Below are positions 1-6,347 of a stretch of 11,982 nt of DNA, in pieces (position 1 is the first letter of the stretch; each line of letters starts with the position of its first letter). The stretch comes from Sphingomonas paucimobilis. GTDB taxonomy: Bacteria > Pseudomonadota > Alphaproteobacteria > Sphingomonadales > Sphingomonadaceae. The DNA lies in NCBI GenBank assembly GCA_945860425.1, contig CAMAQU010000032.1:1-11982 (forward strand), in the 5' to 3' direction. The notes beneath the pieces were generated by a model. It worked only from the letters and a program-made list of their open reading frames with translations, searched no databases and had not been told where the DNA came from. The position numbers were made by a program, and so were the translations under genes.

Positions 1-446
1 AGCTTTTCATCGGATGCAAAAAGCAATCCGTCCTCGATCGATTGCTCTCCGCTTATCACCATAAGCTGTGAAGCGTGTATGATTTCGTTGCACAATTGCT
101 TCAGGCTCATTCCCACCACCGCGGGAGAGCCGAGTTCATAGTTCGAATATGTGTTTGATCCGGTGCTAGAAGTGAACGGCCTACGGAAATTCATGTTTCT
201 CGCTGGGTAGGAGCGGACCTTAACATTTAGTGCGGCGATCGCATCGGTGACAACTCGCTTCTCAATCATGCGACGAATACAGAAGGCTGCCAAAACAAGT
301 GCGCGCTCGAGCATCGCCATTGGGTGGTGTTCTGTTTGGTCATCTTCGCTCAAAATTTCAGCCGTCGAAGCGACAACGCGTTCAGCCTGAGTTTTGAGTT
401 CATTCTTCCATGGATAATTCACCCAATGGCTGGAAAGAATTGGCAT
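1..446 (-). CDS. Unrecognised protein, N-terminal 148 residues (runs off left edge)
   Basis: Reading the minus strand from the ATG at 446-444 gives an unbroken frame of 148 codons to the window edge, so the C-terminus lies outside. The product starts MPILSSHWVNYPWKNELK. It has a helical stretch near residues 45-70 (ERALVLAAFCIRRMIEKR) and a CNEIIHASQ segment near residues 120-130. There is no signal peptide or membrane segment. I do not recognise the family; the alternating helical and polar pattern suggests a soluble cytoplasmic protein. The ribosome-binding site is weak: only a GGGAAG-like stretch precedes the ATG. Base composition is more A/T-rich than the housekeeping genes to the right, which is compatible with an accessory gene. 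It is divergent from the membrane protein at 656. The frame itself is well supported; no function is assigned. Confidence 0.72.
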   Translation of the reverse strand, partial: MPILSSHWVNYPWKNELKTQAERVVASTAEILSEDDQTEHHPMAMLERALVLAAFCIRRMIEKRVVTDAIAALNVKVRSYPARNMNFRRPFTSSTGSNTYSNYELGSPAVVGMSLKQLCNEIIHASQLMVISGEQSIEDGLLFASDEK

Positions 447-655
447 AGCTTGGCTTCCCACTGTTGTCGGCAAGGTGCCTAACGCAGATACTGATAAGTA
501 TAATCGTGATTTCTAGCTGATCATGGCTAGACAGTTCTGGTTAAAAAATTCTTAGCTCTCTTCTGTTTCGTCGTTCCCCACCCCCCTTGCCCCATCCCCC
601 CAAATAAGCTTTCATCCGCGCTGCTCGCATCAAGACGGGCAGGGAGAGGGGATAT

Positions 656-1198
656 ATGTCGGATCAGGAGAATGGAGCTGCGCCTGCCGCAGGCGCGCCG
701 TCGCCTTTGGCGGGGGTGGGTGTTGTGGTGATTGTCGCCATTGCCATTATCGGCTGGGCGGTGATTGGCGGGCGGTTGTTTCAGGATGTGTCGCTGTTCG
801 GCGGCTTTTTGATGCTGTGGCATTATGCGAATATGGAAAAGCTGGAGATTAAGCGGCTGCCACAGGCTTTGGCGGGTGCAGCGGCAGGGATTGGCCTGTC
901 TTGGAAGGTCGTCTGGCTGACGCAGATGATGGGTCCGCAGGGCACGTTGCTGGGCCTGCTCATCATGCTGGCCGCCATTTATCTTCAGGTGATTGCCGTT
1001 TTGCCCTTTGTCTTCAACGCATCTGCCATGTTGTTTTTGACTGTGGCGGCCGCCCCCTTGGTGCAGCTGAAGGTTGATTTTGTCGATCTGACGCTGGCGA
1101 CCCTTGCGGGCGGGCTTTTCTTTGCGGGCTTTATTGAGGCGGTGAAATGGCTGGCCACCCGGCTTATGCCTGCGGCTAGCCCAACCGCTGCGGAATAG
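656..1198 (+). CDS. Small multi-pass inner-membrane protein of unknown function
   Basis: This 180-residue protein has a short hydrophilic, Ala/Pro-rich N-terminus and about six hydrophobic stretches (roughly residues 19-39, 45-58, 71-89, 96-118, 120-137 and 144-166), so it should be an integral inner-membrane protein. Charged residues are confined to short loops, for example EKLEIKR at 61-67. There is no cleavable signal peptide and no catalytic motif that I can see. The ATG at 656 is preceded by GGGAGAGGGG at a good ribosome-binding distance, which supports this start. It converges with the dehydrogenase gene, with only six bases between the two stops and no obvious terminator hairpin. Size and topology recall small DUF1097-type membrane proteins, but I cannot confirm that. 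The gene is convincing; the function is unknown. Confidence 0.8.
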   Translation: MSDQENGAAPAAGAPSPLAGVGVVVIVAIAIIGWAVIGGRLFQDVSLFGGFLMLWHYANMEKLEIKRLPQALAGAAAGIGLSWKVVWLTQMMGPQGTLLGLLIMLAAIYLQVIAVLPFVFNASAMLFLTVAAAPLVQLKVDFVDLTLATLAGGLFFAGFIEAVKWLATRLMPAASPTAAE

Positions 1199-1204
1199 AG
1201 GCCC

Positions 1205-1984
1205 TCAATAAATGGTGTAACCGCCATCAATGACCAGCGCGTCGCCTGTGTGAAAGCGGGCGGCGCGGCTGGCGAGGTAGACGGCGATGCCGGCGAAATC
1301 CTCTGGCTCCCCCCATCCGCCCATCGGCACGCGGCCAATGACGCGTTCGTTGAACTTGTCCATCGCTTGCAGGCCGGCCGTCATCTCTGATTTGATCCAG
1401 CCGGGCAGGATGGAATTGACGGTGATCTGGTGGCGGGCCAGCTCCACCGCCATCGCGCGACACATAGAGACAACAGCCCCCTTGGTTGCGCCATAATGTT
1501 CATTGCGGGCCGCGCCATGGATGGCCGCGGTGGAGGCGACTGCGGCAAGCGATCCGCCACCATCCCCGGCTTTGTGCCGTTCGATCATATGGCGGGCGGC
1601 TTCGCGCAGGGTGAAGAACACGCCATGGACGTTGATCGATTCCAGCTTTTGAAAATCCTCAAGGCTGATGTCGAACATATCCCGGCGCGATTGGCCGATC
1701 CCCGCATTGGCGATGGCTTGGTCAATCCTACCAAATTCTGACATAATATCGGCCATTGCGTCTTTTACGGCCGCTTCGTCTGACACATCGACCCGTGCGG
1801 CGCGCACGGGCACGCCATATTTGGAGAGGGTGGCAAGGGCGGCCGCATTCTTATCCGCATTCGTGCCCCAGATGATGACTGTCGCGCCATGTTGGGCCAG
1901 GCCCTCGGCCATGCCCAGGCCAATGCCGCCATTGCCGCCCGTCACCAGGGCCACCTTGCCGCTCAGATCAAATAAATGGGCCAT
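1205..1984 (-). CDS. Short-chain dehydrogenase/reductase (SDR), classical type
   Basis: This is a cytoplasmic NAD(P)-dependent oxidoreductase of 259 residues, typical for classical SDRs. Counted from the chosen ATG, it shows the nucleotide-binding TGGNGGIG motif at 15-22, NAG at 93-95, and the catalytic tetrad Asn118 (in NVHG), Ser151, Tyr164 and Lys168 (YGATK). The segment after the catalytic lysine has the PGW pattern usual in the family, and the protein ends DGGYTIY. The frame stays open upstream to a GTG at 2023. The ATG at 1984 is preferred because AGAGGA sits about 8 bases before it and the family's N-terminus (short leader, then LSGKVALVTGG) fits. The substrate cannot be read from the sequence: members range from 3-oxoacyl-ACP reductases to sugar and steroid dehydrogenases. 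It is divergent from tgt and convergent with the membrane protein, so it is probably transcribed alone. Confidence 0.93.
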   Translation of the reverse strand: MAHLFDLSGKVALVTGGNGGIGLGMAEGLAQHGATVIIWGTNADKNAAALATLSKYGVPVRAARVDVSDEAAVKDAMADIMSEFGRIDQAIANAGIGQSRRDMFDISLEDFQKLESINVHGVFFTLREAARHMIERHKAGDGGGSLAAVASTAAIHGAARNEHYGATKGAVVSMCRAMAVELARHQITVNSILPGWIKSEMTAGLQAMDKFNERVIGRVPMGGWGEPEDFAGIAVYLASRAARFHTGDALVIDGGYTIY

Positions 1985-2016
1985 ATTCTGCATCCTCTTC
2001 ATCCGCTTTCGGGGCA

Positions 2017-2045
2017 GCAACACACGAGGCGGGAAGGGGAGTCAA
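2017..2045 (-). promoter_or_regulatory. Possible promoter of the SDR gene
   Basis: On the minus strand TTGACT (2045-2040) lies 17 bases upstream of TGTTGC (2022-2017). The -35 is good and the -10 is poor. A transcript starting near 2010 would exclude the alternative GTG start at 2023 and fit the ATG at 1984. Pattern match only. Confidence 0.28.
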
Positions 2046-2068
2046 CTGCCGCCCGCTTGCTCGGGTGC

Positions 2069-2096
2069 TTGGCAAATCGGGGGATGTCTCTATAGG
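2069..2096 (+). promoter_or_regulatory. Possible tgt promoter
   Basis: TTGGCA (2069-2074) and TATAGG (2091-2096) are separated by 16 bases, a sigma-70-like arrangement. The expected transcription start, about seven bases past the -10, falls at or within a few bases of the tgt ATG at 2105. The only purine-rich candidate ribosome-binding site (AGG) overlaps the -10 itself. If the promoter is real, the mRNA would be nearly leaderless. Pattern match only. Confidence 0.3.
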
Positions 2097-2104
2097 CGCG
2101 CCTC

Positions 2105-3229
2105 ATGACGGCACCACGTTTTGACTTCGCCATTTCTGCGACCGACGGGAAAGCCCGGACCGGGGTGATCCGCATGCAGCGCGGAGAGATCCGCACGCCC
2201 GCCTTCATGCCCGTGGGTACGGCCGCGACGGTGAAGGCGATGAAGCCCGCCAATGTCCGCGCCACAGGGGCGGATATCATCTTGGGCAATACCTATCACC
2301 TGATGCTGCGCCCCGGGGCAGAGCGGATGGACAGGCTGGGCGGTCTGCACAGCTTCATGGGGTGGGATCGGCCGATTTTGACCGATAGCGGCGGCTATCA
2401 GGTGATGAGTCTGGCCAGTCTGCGCAAAATCACCGAAGAGGGCGTGCGCTTTGCCAGCCATATTGATGGCTCCCGCCATATGCTCACGCCAGAACGCTCA
2501 ATGGAGATTCAGCGGCTTTTGGGGTCTGACATTGTCATGGCCTTTGATGAATGCCCTGCCAATGGCGTTGCGCGGGAGGTGGCGGAACAATCGATGCTGC
2601 TGTCGATGCGCTGGGCCAAACGATCGCGCGATGCCTTTGACGCGGGCGGCGCCCACGCAGCGTGGGCGGCCTTATTTGGCATTCAGCAAGGCTCGCTGGA
2701 GCGGGATTTGCGCCAACGCTCGGCCTATGCCCTGCAAGAGATTGGCTTTGATGGCTATGCCATTGGCGGCCTTGCCGTGGGGGAAGGGCAAGAGGCGATG
2801 TTCGCCACGCTCGACTTTGCGCCGGATCAACTGCCCGCTGATCGGCCCCGCTATTTGATGGGTGTGGGAAAGCCCGATGATCTGGTCGGTGCTGTGGAGC
2901 GCGGGGTGGATATGTTTGATTGCGTGCTGCCCACCCGCTCTGGCCGCAATGGGCAGGCCTTCACTTGGGATGGCTCGGTCAATATTCGCAACGCCAAATA
3001 TGCTGAGGATCTGAGTCCGCTCGACCCGGCATCGCCCGTGGCGCAGTGGAGCAAGGCCTATCTCCACCATCTCGTTCGCTCCGGCGAAATGCTGGGCGCG
3101 ATGCTCATGACGGAGCATAATCTGTGGTTTTATCAGCAGCTTATGGCGGGCATGCGCGCCGCAATTGCCGCGGGGGAGTTTGCCGCCTTCGCCACCGAAT
3201 TCCGCGCCCGCTATAAAAAGGCGGCCTAA
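2105..3229 (+). CDS. tgt: Queuine/preQ1 tRNA-guanine transglycosylase, zinc-site variant
   Basis: Tgt swaps guanine 34 of tRNAs with GUN anticodons for preQ1, a step towards queuosine, in the cytoplasm. The 374-residue TIM-barrel protein is nearly collinear with Zymomonas mobilis Tgt. It has TPAFMPVGTAATVKAMKP at 31-48, GNTYHLMLRPG at 61-71, DSGGYQV with Asp94, AFDEC with Asp148, FGIQQGS at 191-197, GGLAVGEG at 221-228, and FDCVLPTRSGRNG with the presumed nucleophile Asp272. These catalytic and base-binding residues are intact. The C-terminal zinc site is not. The family's C-x-C-x2-C segment is replaced by seven residues, PASPVAQ (308-314), between LD and WSKAYLHH; three residues are missing and no cysteine remains. 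The fourth ligand, His338 (TEHN), is kept. The region before residue 165 also lacks the usual TPYPA after DEC. The gene stands alone; no queA is in the window. Identity is near certain; activity without zinc is an open question. Confidence 0.97.
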   Translation: MTAPRFDFAISATDGKARTGVIRMQRGEIRTPAFMPVGTAATVKAMKPANVRATGADIILGNTYHLMLRPGAERMDRLGGLHSFMGWDRPILTDSGGYQVMSLASLRKITEEGVRFASHIDGSRHMLTPERSMEIQRLLGSDIVMAFDECPANGVAREVAEQSMLLSMRWAKRSRDAFDAGGAHAAWAALFGIQQGSLERDLRQRSAYALQEIGFDGYAIGGLAVGEGQEAMFATLDFAPDQLPADRPRYLMGVGKPDDLVGAVERGVDMFDCVLPTRSGRNGQAFTWDGSVNIRNAKYAEDLSPLDPASPVAQWSKAYLHHLVRSGEMLGAMLMTEHNLWFYQQLMAGMRAAIAAGEFAAFATEFRARYKKAA

Positions 3230-3232
3230 TTT

Positions 3233-3304
3233 CCCACCCCCAACCCCTCCCGCAGGCGGGAGGGGCGCGGCCCTAGGGCGCTTTCGTCGCAGCGGGGCGG
3301 GCAG
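3233..3304. repeat. Palindromic intergenic repeat, copy 1
   Basis: A GC-rich element in the gap between the convergent tgt and peroxiredoxin genes. Its core is a perfect 10-bp inverted repeat, CCCCTCCCGC at 3244-3253 and its reverse complement at 3256-3265, with a 2-base loop. A second small palindrome, GCCCTAGGGC, follows. Outer arms CCCACCCC (3233-3240) and GGGGCGGG near 3294-3301 match at 7 of 8 positions. The whole could fold as a three-way junction. Its right end (GTCGCAGCGGGG at 3286-3297) recurs in copy 2. It lies just past the tgt stop and may also act as an mRNA-end hairpin, although no T tract follows. Confidence 0.85.
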
Positions 3305-3318
3305 TCGTTATTCTGCGC

Positions 3319-3855
3319 TTATTTCTGCGCGTGGTGCCAAGCCTTGGCGGCTTTCAGCATGGCGGGCACATGGCCGCGATAATCCATGTCGGAATAGGCG
3401 GCGAGAACCTTCCCCTGCGGAGAGATGAGGTAAGAGGTGCGGTTGGACTTGCCAAAGATCAGCTTGGCATCATAGGCCGCAATCGTCTTGGACGAAGCAG
3501 AGGCGACGGCAAATTTGCTGCGGCATTCGCTGGTCGAAAATTTGGCCAGTTTATCAATGTCATCTGCCGACATGCCGACGACAGTCGCGCCATAGCCTGC
3601 GAACTCGTCTGTCGCGTCGGCAAATTGGTTGGCTTCCACCGTGCAGCCGGATGTGAAAGCTGCGGGGAAGAAATAGAGCACAACGGCCCCTTTCTTCAAC
3701 TGGCGGGATAGGGTGAAGTCAAATGCCTTGCCGGCCTTGGCGGCCTTTGTGGTGAAATCGGCGGCAGGCGCGCCGGGTTTCAGAGCAGCTGTGGCGGGGC
3801 TTGCAAGGGTAAGGGCGGCGGCTAAAGAGGCTGCAATAAGGGGCAGGGCGCGCAT
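3319..3855 (-). CDS. Exported peroxiredoxin (AhpC/TSA, BCP/PrxQ-like)
   Basis: A thiol peroxidase that should reduce H2O2 or organic peroxides, probably in the periplasm. From the chosen ATG the protein has 178 residues. It begins with a Sec signal peptide (MRALPLIAASLAAALTLA, then SPATA before the likely cleavage site, about residue 23). The peroxiredoxin signature P-x3-T-x2-C is present as PAAFTSGC, with peroxidatic Cys71. The conserved arginine is in NRTSYLI (Arg139). The only other cysteine is Cys111. It does not sit five residues after the peroxidatic cysteine, as in E. coli BCP, so the resolving mechanism may differ. Two ATGs compete. The one at 3855 has GGAG nine bases upstream and starts directly at the signal peptide; the one at 3861 lies only three bases from GGAG. 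The gene is divergent from the ribosomal operon and convergent with tgt. Confidence 0.92.
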   Translation of the reverse strand: MRALPLIAASLAAALTLASPATAALKPGAPAADFTTKAAKAGKAFDFTLSRQLKKGAVVLYFFPAAFTSGCTVEANQFADATDEFAGYGATVVGMSADDIDKLAKFSTSECRSKFAVASASSKTIAAYDAKLIFGKSNRTSYLISPQGKVLAAYSDMDYRGHVPAMLKAAKAWHHAQK

Positions 3856-3911
3856 GATCATCTTCTCCAGATAAGAAATCTGTTGAAGCGTATATCAGAC
3901 GCGCGCGGCGG

Positions 3912-3940
3912 TTGACACCCTGCACTCATGGTTATAAAGA
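3912..3940 (+). promoter_or_regulatory. Promoter of the rpsM-rpsK-rpoA-rplQ operon
   Basis: A perfect TTGACA -35 lies at 3912-3917. The -10 is TAAAGA (3935-3940, 17-base spacer) or the overlapping TATAAA (3933-3938, 15-base spacer). Transcription would start near 3946, giving a leader of about 128 nt before rpsM. This fits the gene order, because the upstream neighbour is divergent and the operon needs its own promoter here. Confidence 0.65.
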
Positions 3941-3945
3941 AAATC

Positions 3946-4073
3946 CATCTCTTGGTACCGTTCACACGGCGAAGCGCTTCGTGCGCCCGTCGTGTTTATG
4001 CGTTTTCAAGGGTTTTAAAGCGTCGAGATAGGCCGCCTTGCCCGTTGGCCTGTGGAGCAGGAGAAAGTAACTC
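3946..4073 (+). promoter_or_regulatory. Leader of the alpha ribosomal operon, with possible RNA structure
   Basis: The presumed 5' untranslated region of rpsM holds a perfect 12-bp palindrome, CGAAGCGCTTCG (3970-3981). Flanking it are ACACG and CGTGT arms that can pair with each other. A further stem can form between CGTTTT and AAAGCG near 4001-4021. It ends in AGGAG (4059-4063) ten bases before the rpsM ATG. In E. coli the alpha operon leader is a pseudoknot bound by S4. No such homology can be claimed here, and the regulatory role is inference. Confidence 0.35.
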
Positions 4074-4442
4074 ATGGCACGTATCGCGGGTGTAAACATC
4101 CCGACAAACAAGCGCGTAGTGATTGCGCTGCAATATATCCACGGCATTGGTCAGGCCAAAGCCAAGGAAATCGTCACCAAGCTGAACATCGCTGCTGAAC
4201 GCCGCGTTCAGGATCTGTCGGATCAGGAAGTCTTGCACATCCGTGAAACGATTGATGCCGACTACACGGTGGAGGGTGACCTTCGCCGCACAACGTCGAT
4301 GAACATCAAGCGTTTGATGGATCTCGCCTCTTATCGTGGCCTGCGCCATCGTAAGGGTCTTCCGGTTCGTGGCCAGCGCACGCACACAAATGCGCGCACC
4401 CGCAAGGGTAAGGCTAAGCCGATCGCGGGTAAGAAAAAGTAA
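4074..4442 (+). CDS. rpsM: 30S ribosomal protein S13
   Basis: S13 sits in the head of the 30S subunit, contacts 16S rRNA and the P-site tRNA through its tail, and forms bridges to the 50S subunit. The 122-residue product has the usual length. It shows MARIAGVNIP at the start, the helix-hairpin-helix segment around IHGIGQAKAKEI (23-34), the RGLRHRKGLPVRGQRTHTNA signature (about 89-108), and a lysine-rich tail ending AGKKK. AGGAG ten bases before the ATG fixes the start. It is the first gene of this operon and is followed 85 bases later by rpsK. In many bacteria secY, rpmJ or adk precedes rpsM; here the neighbour is a divergent peroxiredoxin gene, so the operon is separated from the spc operon. 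Confidence 0.98.
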   Translation: MARIAGVNIPTNKRVVIALQYIHGIGQAKAKEIVTKLNIAAERRVQDLSDQEVLHIRETIDADYTVEGDLRRTTSMNIKRLMDLASYRGLRHRKGLPVRGQRTHTNARTRKGKAKPIAGKKK

Positions 4443-4527
4443 GCTGCGGGGCAGGTCAATCCTACCCAGACACGCATACTCTACCCATCAGCTGTTTCAG
4501 CATTCGAGATAAAGTCAGGATTTCCTT

Positions 4528-4917
4528 ATGGCACGCGAACCTCAACGCATTCGTCGGCGAGAGCGCAAGAATATCACGGCAGGCGTCGCTCATGTGAACG
4601 CCAGCTTCAACAACACGATGATCACCATCACCGATGCACAGGGCAATGCAATTGCTTGGTCCTCTGCCGGCATGTGTGGCTTTAAGGGCAGCCGTAAATC
4701 GACTCCCTATGCCGCTCAGGTCGCAGCAGAAGACGCGGGCAAGAAGGCCGCCGAACATGGCGTGCGCACCCTTGAAGTCGAAGTGAAAGGCCCCGGCTCT
4801 GGCCGTGAGTCCGCGCTTCGTGCGCTTCAGTCGGTTGGGTTTACGATCACCGCGATCCGCGATGTGACGTCGATCCCGCATAACGGCGTTCGTCCGTCAA
4901 AGCGTCGCCGCGTCTAA
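4528..4917 (+). CDS. rpsK: 30S ribosomal protein S11
   Basis: S11 lies on the platform of the 30S subunit near the E-site and mRNA exit and binds 16S rRNA. The 129-residue product has the usual length, with a basic N-terminus (RIRRRERKN) and the family segments AHVNASFNNTMITITD (21-36), GFKGSRKSTPYAAQ and VKGPGSGRESALRAL. The conserved C-terminus is PHNGVRPSKRRRV, including the HNG site that is isomerised in E. coli S11. AGGA lies seven bases before the ATG. It is the second gene of the alpha operon, followed by rpoA after a 102-base gap. Confidence 0.98.
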   Translation: MAREPQRIRRRERKNITAGVAHVNASFNNTMITITDAQGNAIAWSSAGMCGFKGSRKSTPYAAQVAAEDAGKKAAEHGVRTLEVEVKGPGSGRESALRALQSVGFTITAIRDVTSIPHNGVRPSKRRRV

Positions 4918-5019
4918 TCGTTTCATGCCGGCCACGCCGCACTGGCGTTGGTCCGGTTCATGCAAGTTTCAATCGGTGGCAGGCGGACGCGCTTCCCACC
5001 CAATCCCAAGGGGAACACC

Positions 5020-6084
5020 GTGGCAGTCAATCTTAAGAACTGGCAGGAACTGAAAAAGCCCGACACCCTGGACAAGAAGGCAAGTGGCGATCCGCTGCGC
5101 AAGGCAACTTTTGTTGCTGAGCCGCTGGAGCGCGGCTTTGGCCTGACGCTTGGCAATTCGCTGCGTCGCGTGCTCTTGTCCTCGCTTCAGGGCGCGGCAG
5201 TCACCGCGATCAAGATCGAAAACGTCCTTCATGAATTCTCGAGCCTTGCTGGCGTGCGCGAAGACGTGACCGACATGGTCTTGAACGTAAAGCAAATTGC
5301 ACTGCGCATGCAGGGCGAAGGCCCGAAGCGGCTTCAGCTGTCGGCCACGGGCCCGGCTGCCGTCACGGCGGGCGACATTGTTGTCTCCGGCGATATTGAA
5401 GTGATGAACCCAGAGCTGGTGATTTGCCATCTCGATCAGGGGGCAACGCTCAACATGGAACTGACGGCGGATATCGGCAAGGGCTATGTCGCTGCCGCAT
5501 CCAACCGTCCGGCAGATGCGCCGATTGGCCTCATCCCGATTGACGCGCTTTATTCGCCCGTCCGTCAGGTGTCGTACAAGGTGGAAAACACCCGCGTCGG
5601 CCAAGAACTGGATTATGACAAGCTGACGCTGACGGTGGAAACCGACGGCACAGTGACCCCGGAAGATGCCATCGCCTATGCCGCGCGCATCCTTCAGGAT
5701 CAGTTGCAGCTGTTCGTTCACTTTGACGAAGCACTGGCCCAATCGGCTCAGCTCATCGGCATGGCACCCGCCACCGCCGCGTCTGAATCATCGAGCGATA
5801 ACAACCAGATCAACCGCTTCCTCCTCAAGAAGGTGGATGAGCTTGAACTGTCGGTCCGTTCGGCCAATTGCCTGAAGAACGACAACATCATCTATATCGG
5901 TGATCTCGTTCAGAAGACCGAAGCTGAAATGCTCCGCACGCCAAACTTCGGCCGCAAGTCCTTGAATGAAATCAAGGAAGTGCTGTCGTCCATGGGCCTG
6001 CGTCTCGGCATGGACATCCCCGGATGGCCGCCCGAGAACATTGAAGACATGGCCAAGAAGCTCGAGCAAGAGCTGCTCGGCTGA
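5020..6084 (+). CDS. rpoA: RNA polymerase subunit alpha (GTG start)
   Basis: The alpha subunit dimerises to scaffold beta and beta' assembly; its C-terminal domain binds UP elements and activators. The frame is open from an ATG at 4948, but I place the start at GTG 5020. It has AAGGGGA at ideal spacing and gives the alphaproteobacterial N-terminus (M)AVNLKNWQELKKP, whereas the upstream stretch (MVRFMQVSIGGRRTRFPP) is alien to the family. The resulting 354 residues comprise an N-terminal domain (about 1-235, with LGNSLRRVLL at 44-53), a flexible Ser/Asn-rich linker (about 248-265) and a C-terminal domain with VRSANCLK. In that motif Arg280 corresponds to E. coli Arg265, and GDLVQKTEAEML and NFGRKSLNEIKEVL follow. 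It is the third gene of the operon; the 263-base gap to rplQ holds a structured repeat. Confidence 0.97.
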   Translation: MAVNLKNWQELKKPDTLDKKASGDPLRKATFVAEPLERGFGLTLGNSLRRVLLSSLQGAAVTAIKIENVLHEFSSLAGVREDVTDMVLNVKQIALRMQGEGPKRLQLSATGPAAVTAGDIVVSGDIEVMNPELVICHLDQGATLNMELTADIGKGYVAAASNRPADAPIGLIPIDALYSPVRQVSYKVENTRVGQELDYDKLTLTVETDGTVTPEDAIAYAARILQDQLQLFVHFDEALAQSAQLIGMAPATAASESSSDNNQINRFLLKKVDELELSVRSANCLKNDNIIYIGDLVQKTEAEMLRTPNFGRKSLNEIKEVLSSMGLRLGMDIPGWPPENIEDMAKKLEQELLG

Positions 6085-6265
6085 TCTTTCTCCTTCTCCC
6101 TTGACGGGAGAAGGATACGCAGCCTTGGCGGCTTGTCCGCCTAGGCAAAGTTGGAAGAGGGTGGAGACCGTCCGTCAGCGGACACACCCCTCTCCCGGCT
6201 GCAACTAGGCGGACAAGCCGCCAAGTTTCGCTTCCCTCTCCCGCAAGGGGCGAGGGAATATGATG
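6085..6265. repeat. Large compound palindromic repeat between rpoA and rplQ
   Basis: The gap contains three nested or adjacent palindromes. First is CCTTCTCCC (6092-6100) with its perfect complement at 6106-6114 and a 5-base loop. Second is a perfect 21-bp inverted repeat, 6124-6144 against 6205-6225. It encloses a small GTCCG/CGGAC hairpin near 6169-6182 and partly complementary GAGGGTG and CACCCCTC arms. Third is an imperfect CCCTCTCCC/GGGGCGAGGG hairpin near 6235-6256. The segment 6198-6212 is, as its reverse complement, identical at 14 of 15 positions to 6891-6905 in copy 2, so it belongs to the same repeat family. No long T tract follows, so complete termination is unlikely, and rplQ has no obvious promoter of its own. 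Confidence 0.85.
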
Positions 6266-6347
6266 GGCAAAAAGGGCGGTGGCCCACACCAACACCGCCT
6301 GGCGAGGGGTACCTTATCCGGCCCCCTGACGAACGAAAGGAAGAAAC

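Noticed and set aside
496..504. TATAAT at 499-504 (and TATACT on the opposite strand) in the 447-655 gap
   Set aside because: No acceptable -35 at 16-18 bases on either strand. The A/T-rich setting makes chance matches likely.
570..651. C-rich stretch (574-600) and G-rich stretch (637-651) as a further copy of the palindromic repeat
   Set aside because: The two arms pair only patchily, and the diagnostic CCCCTCCCGC core and the GTCGCAGCGGGG end are absent.
4969..5742. 257-codon frame antisense to rpoA
   Set aside because: It is a shadow of the certain rpoA gene, with no ribosome-binding site or recognisable domain.
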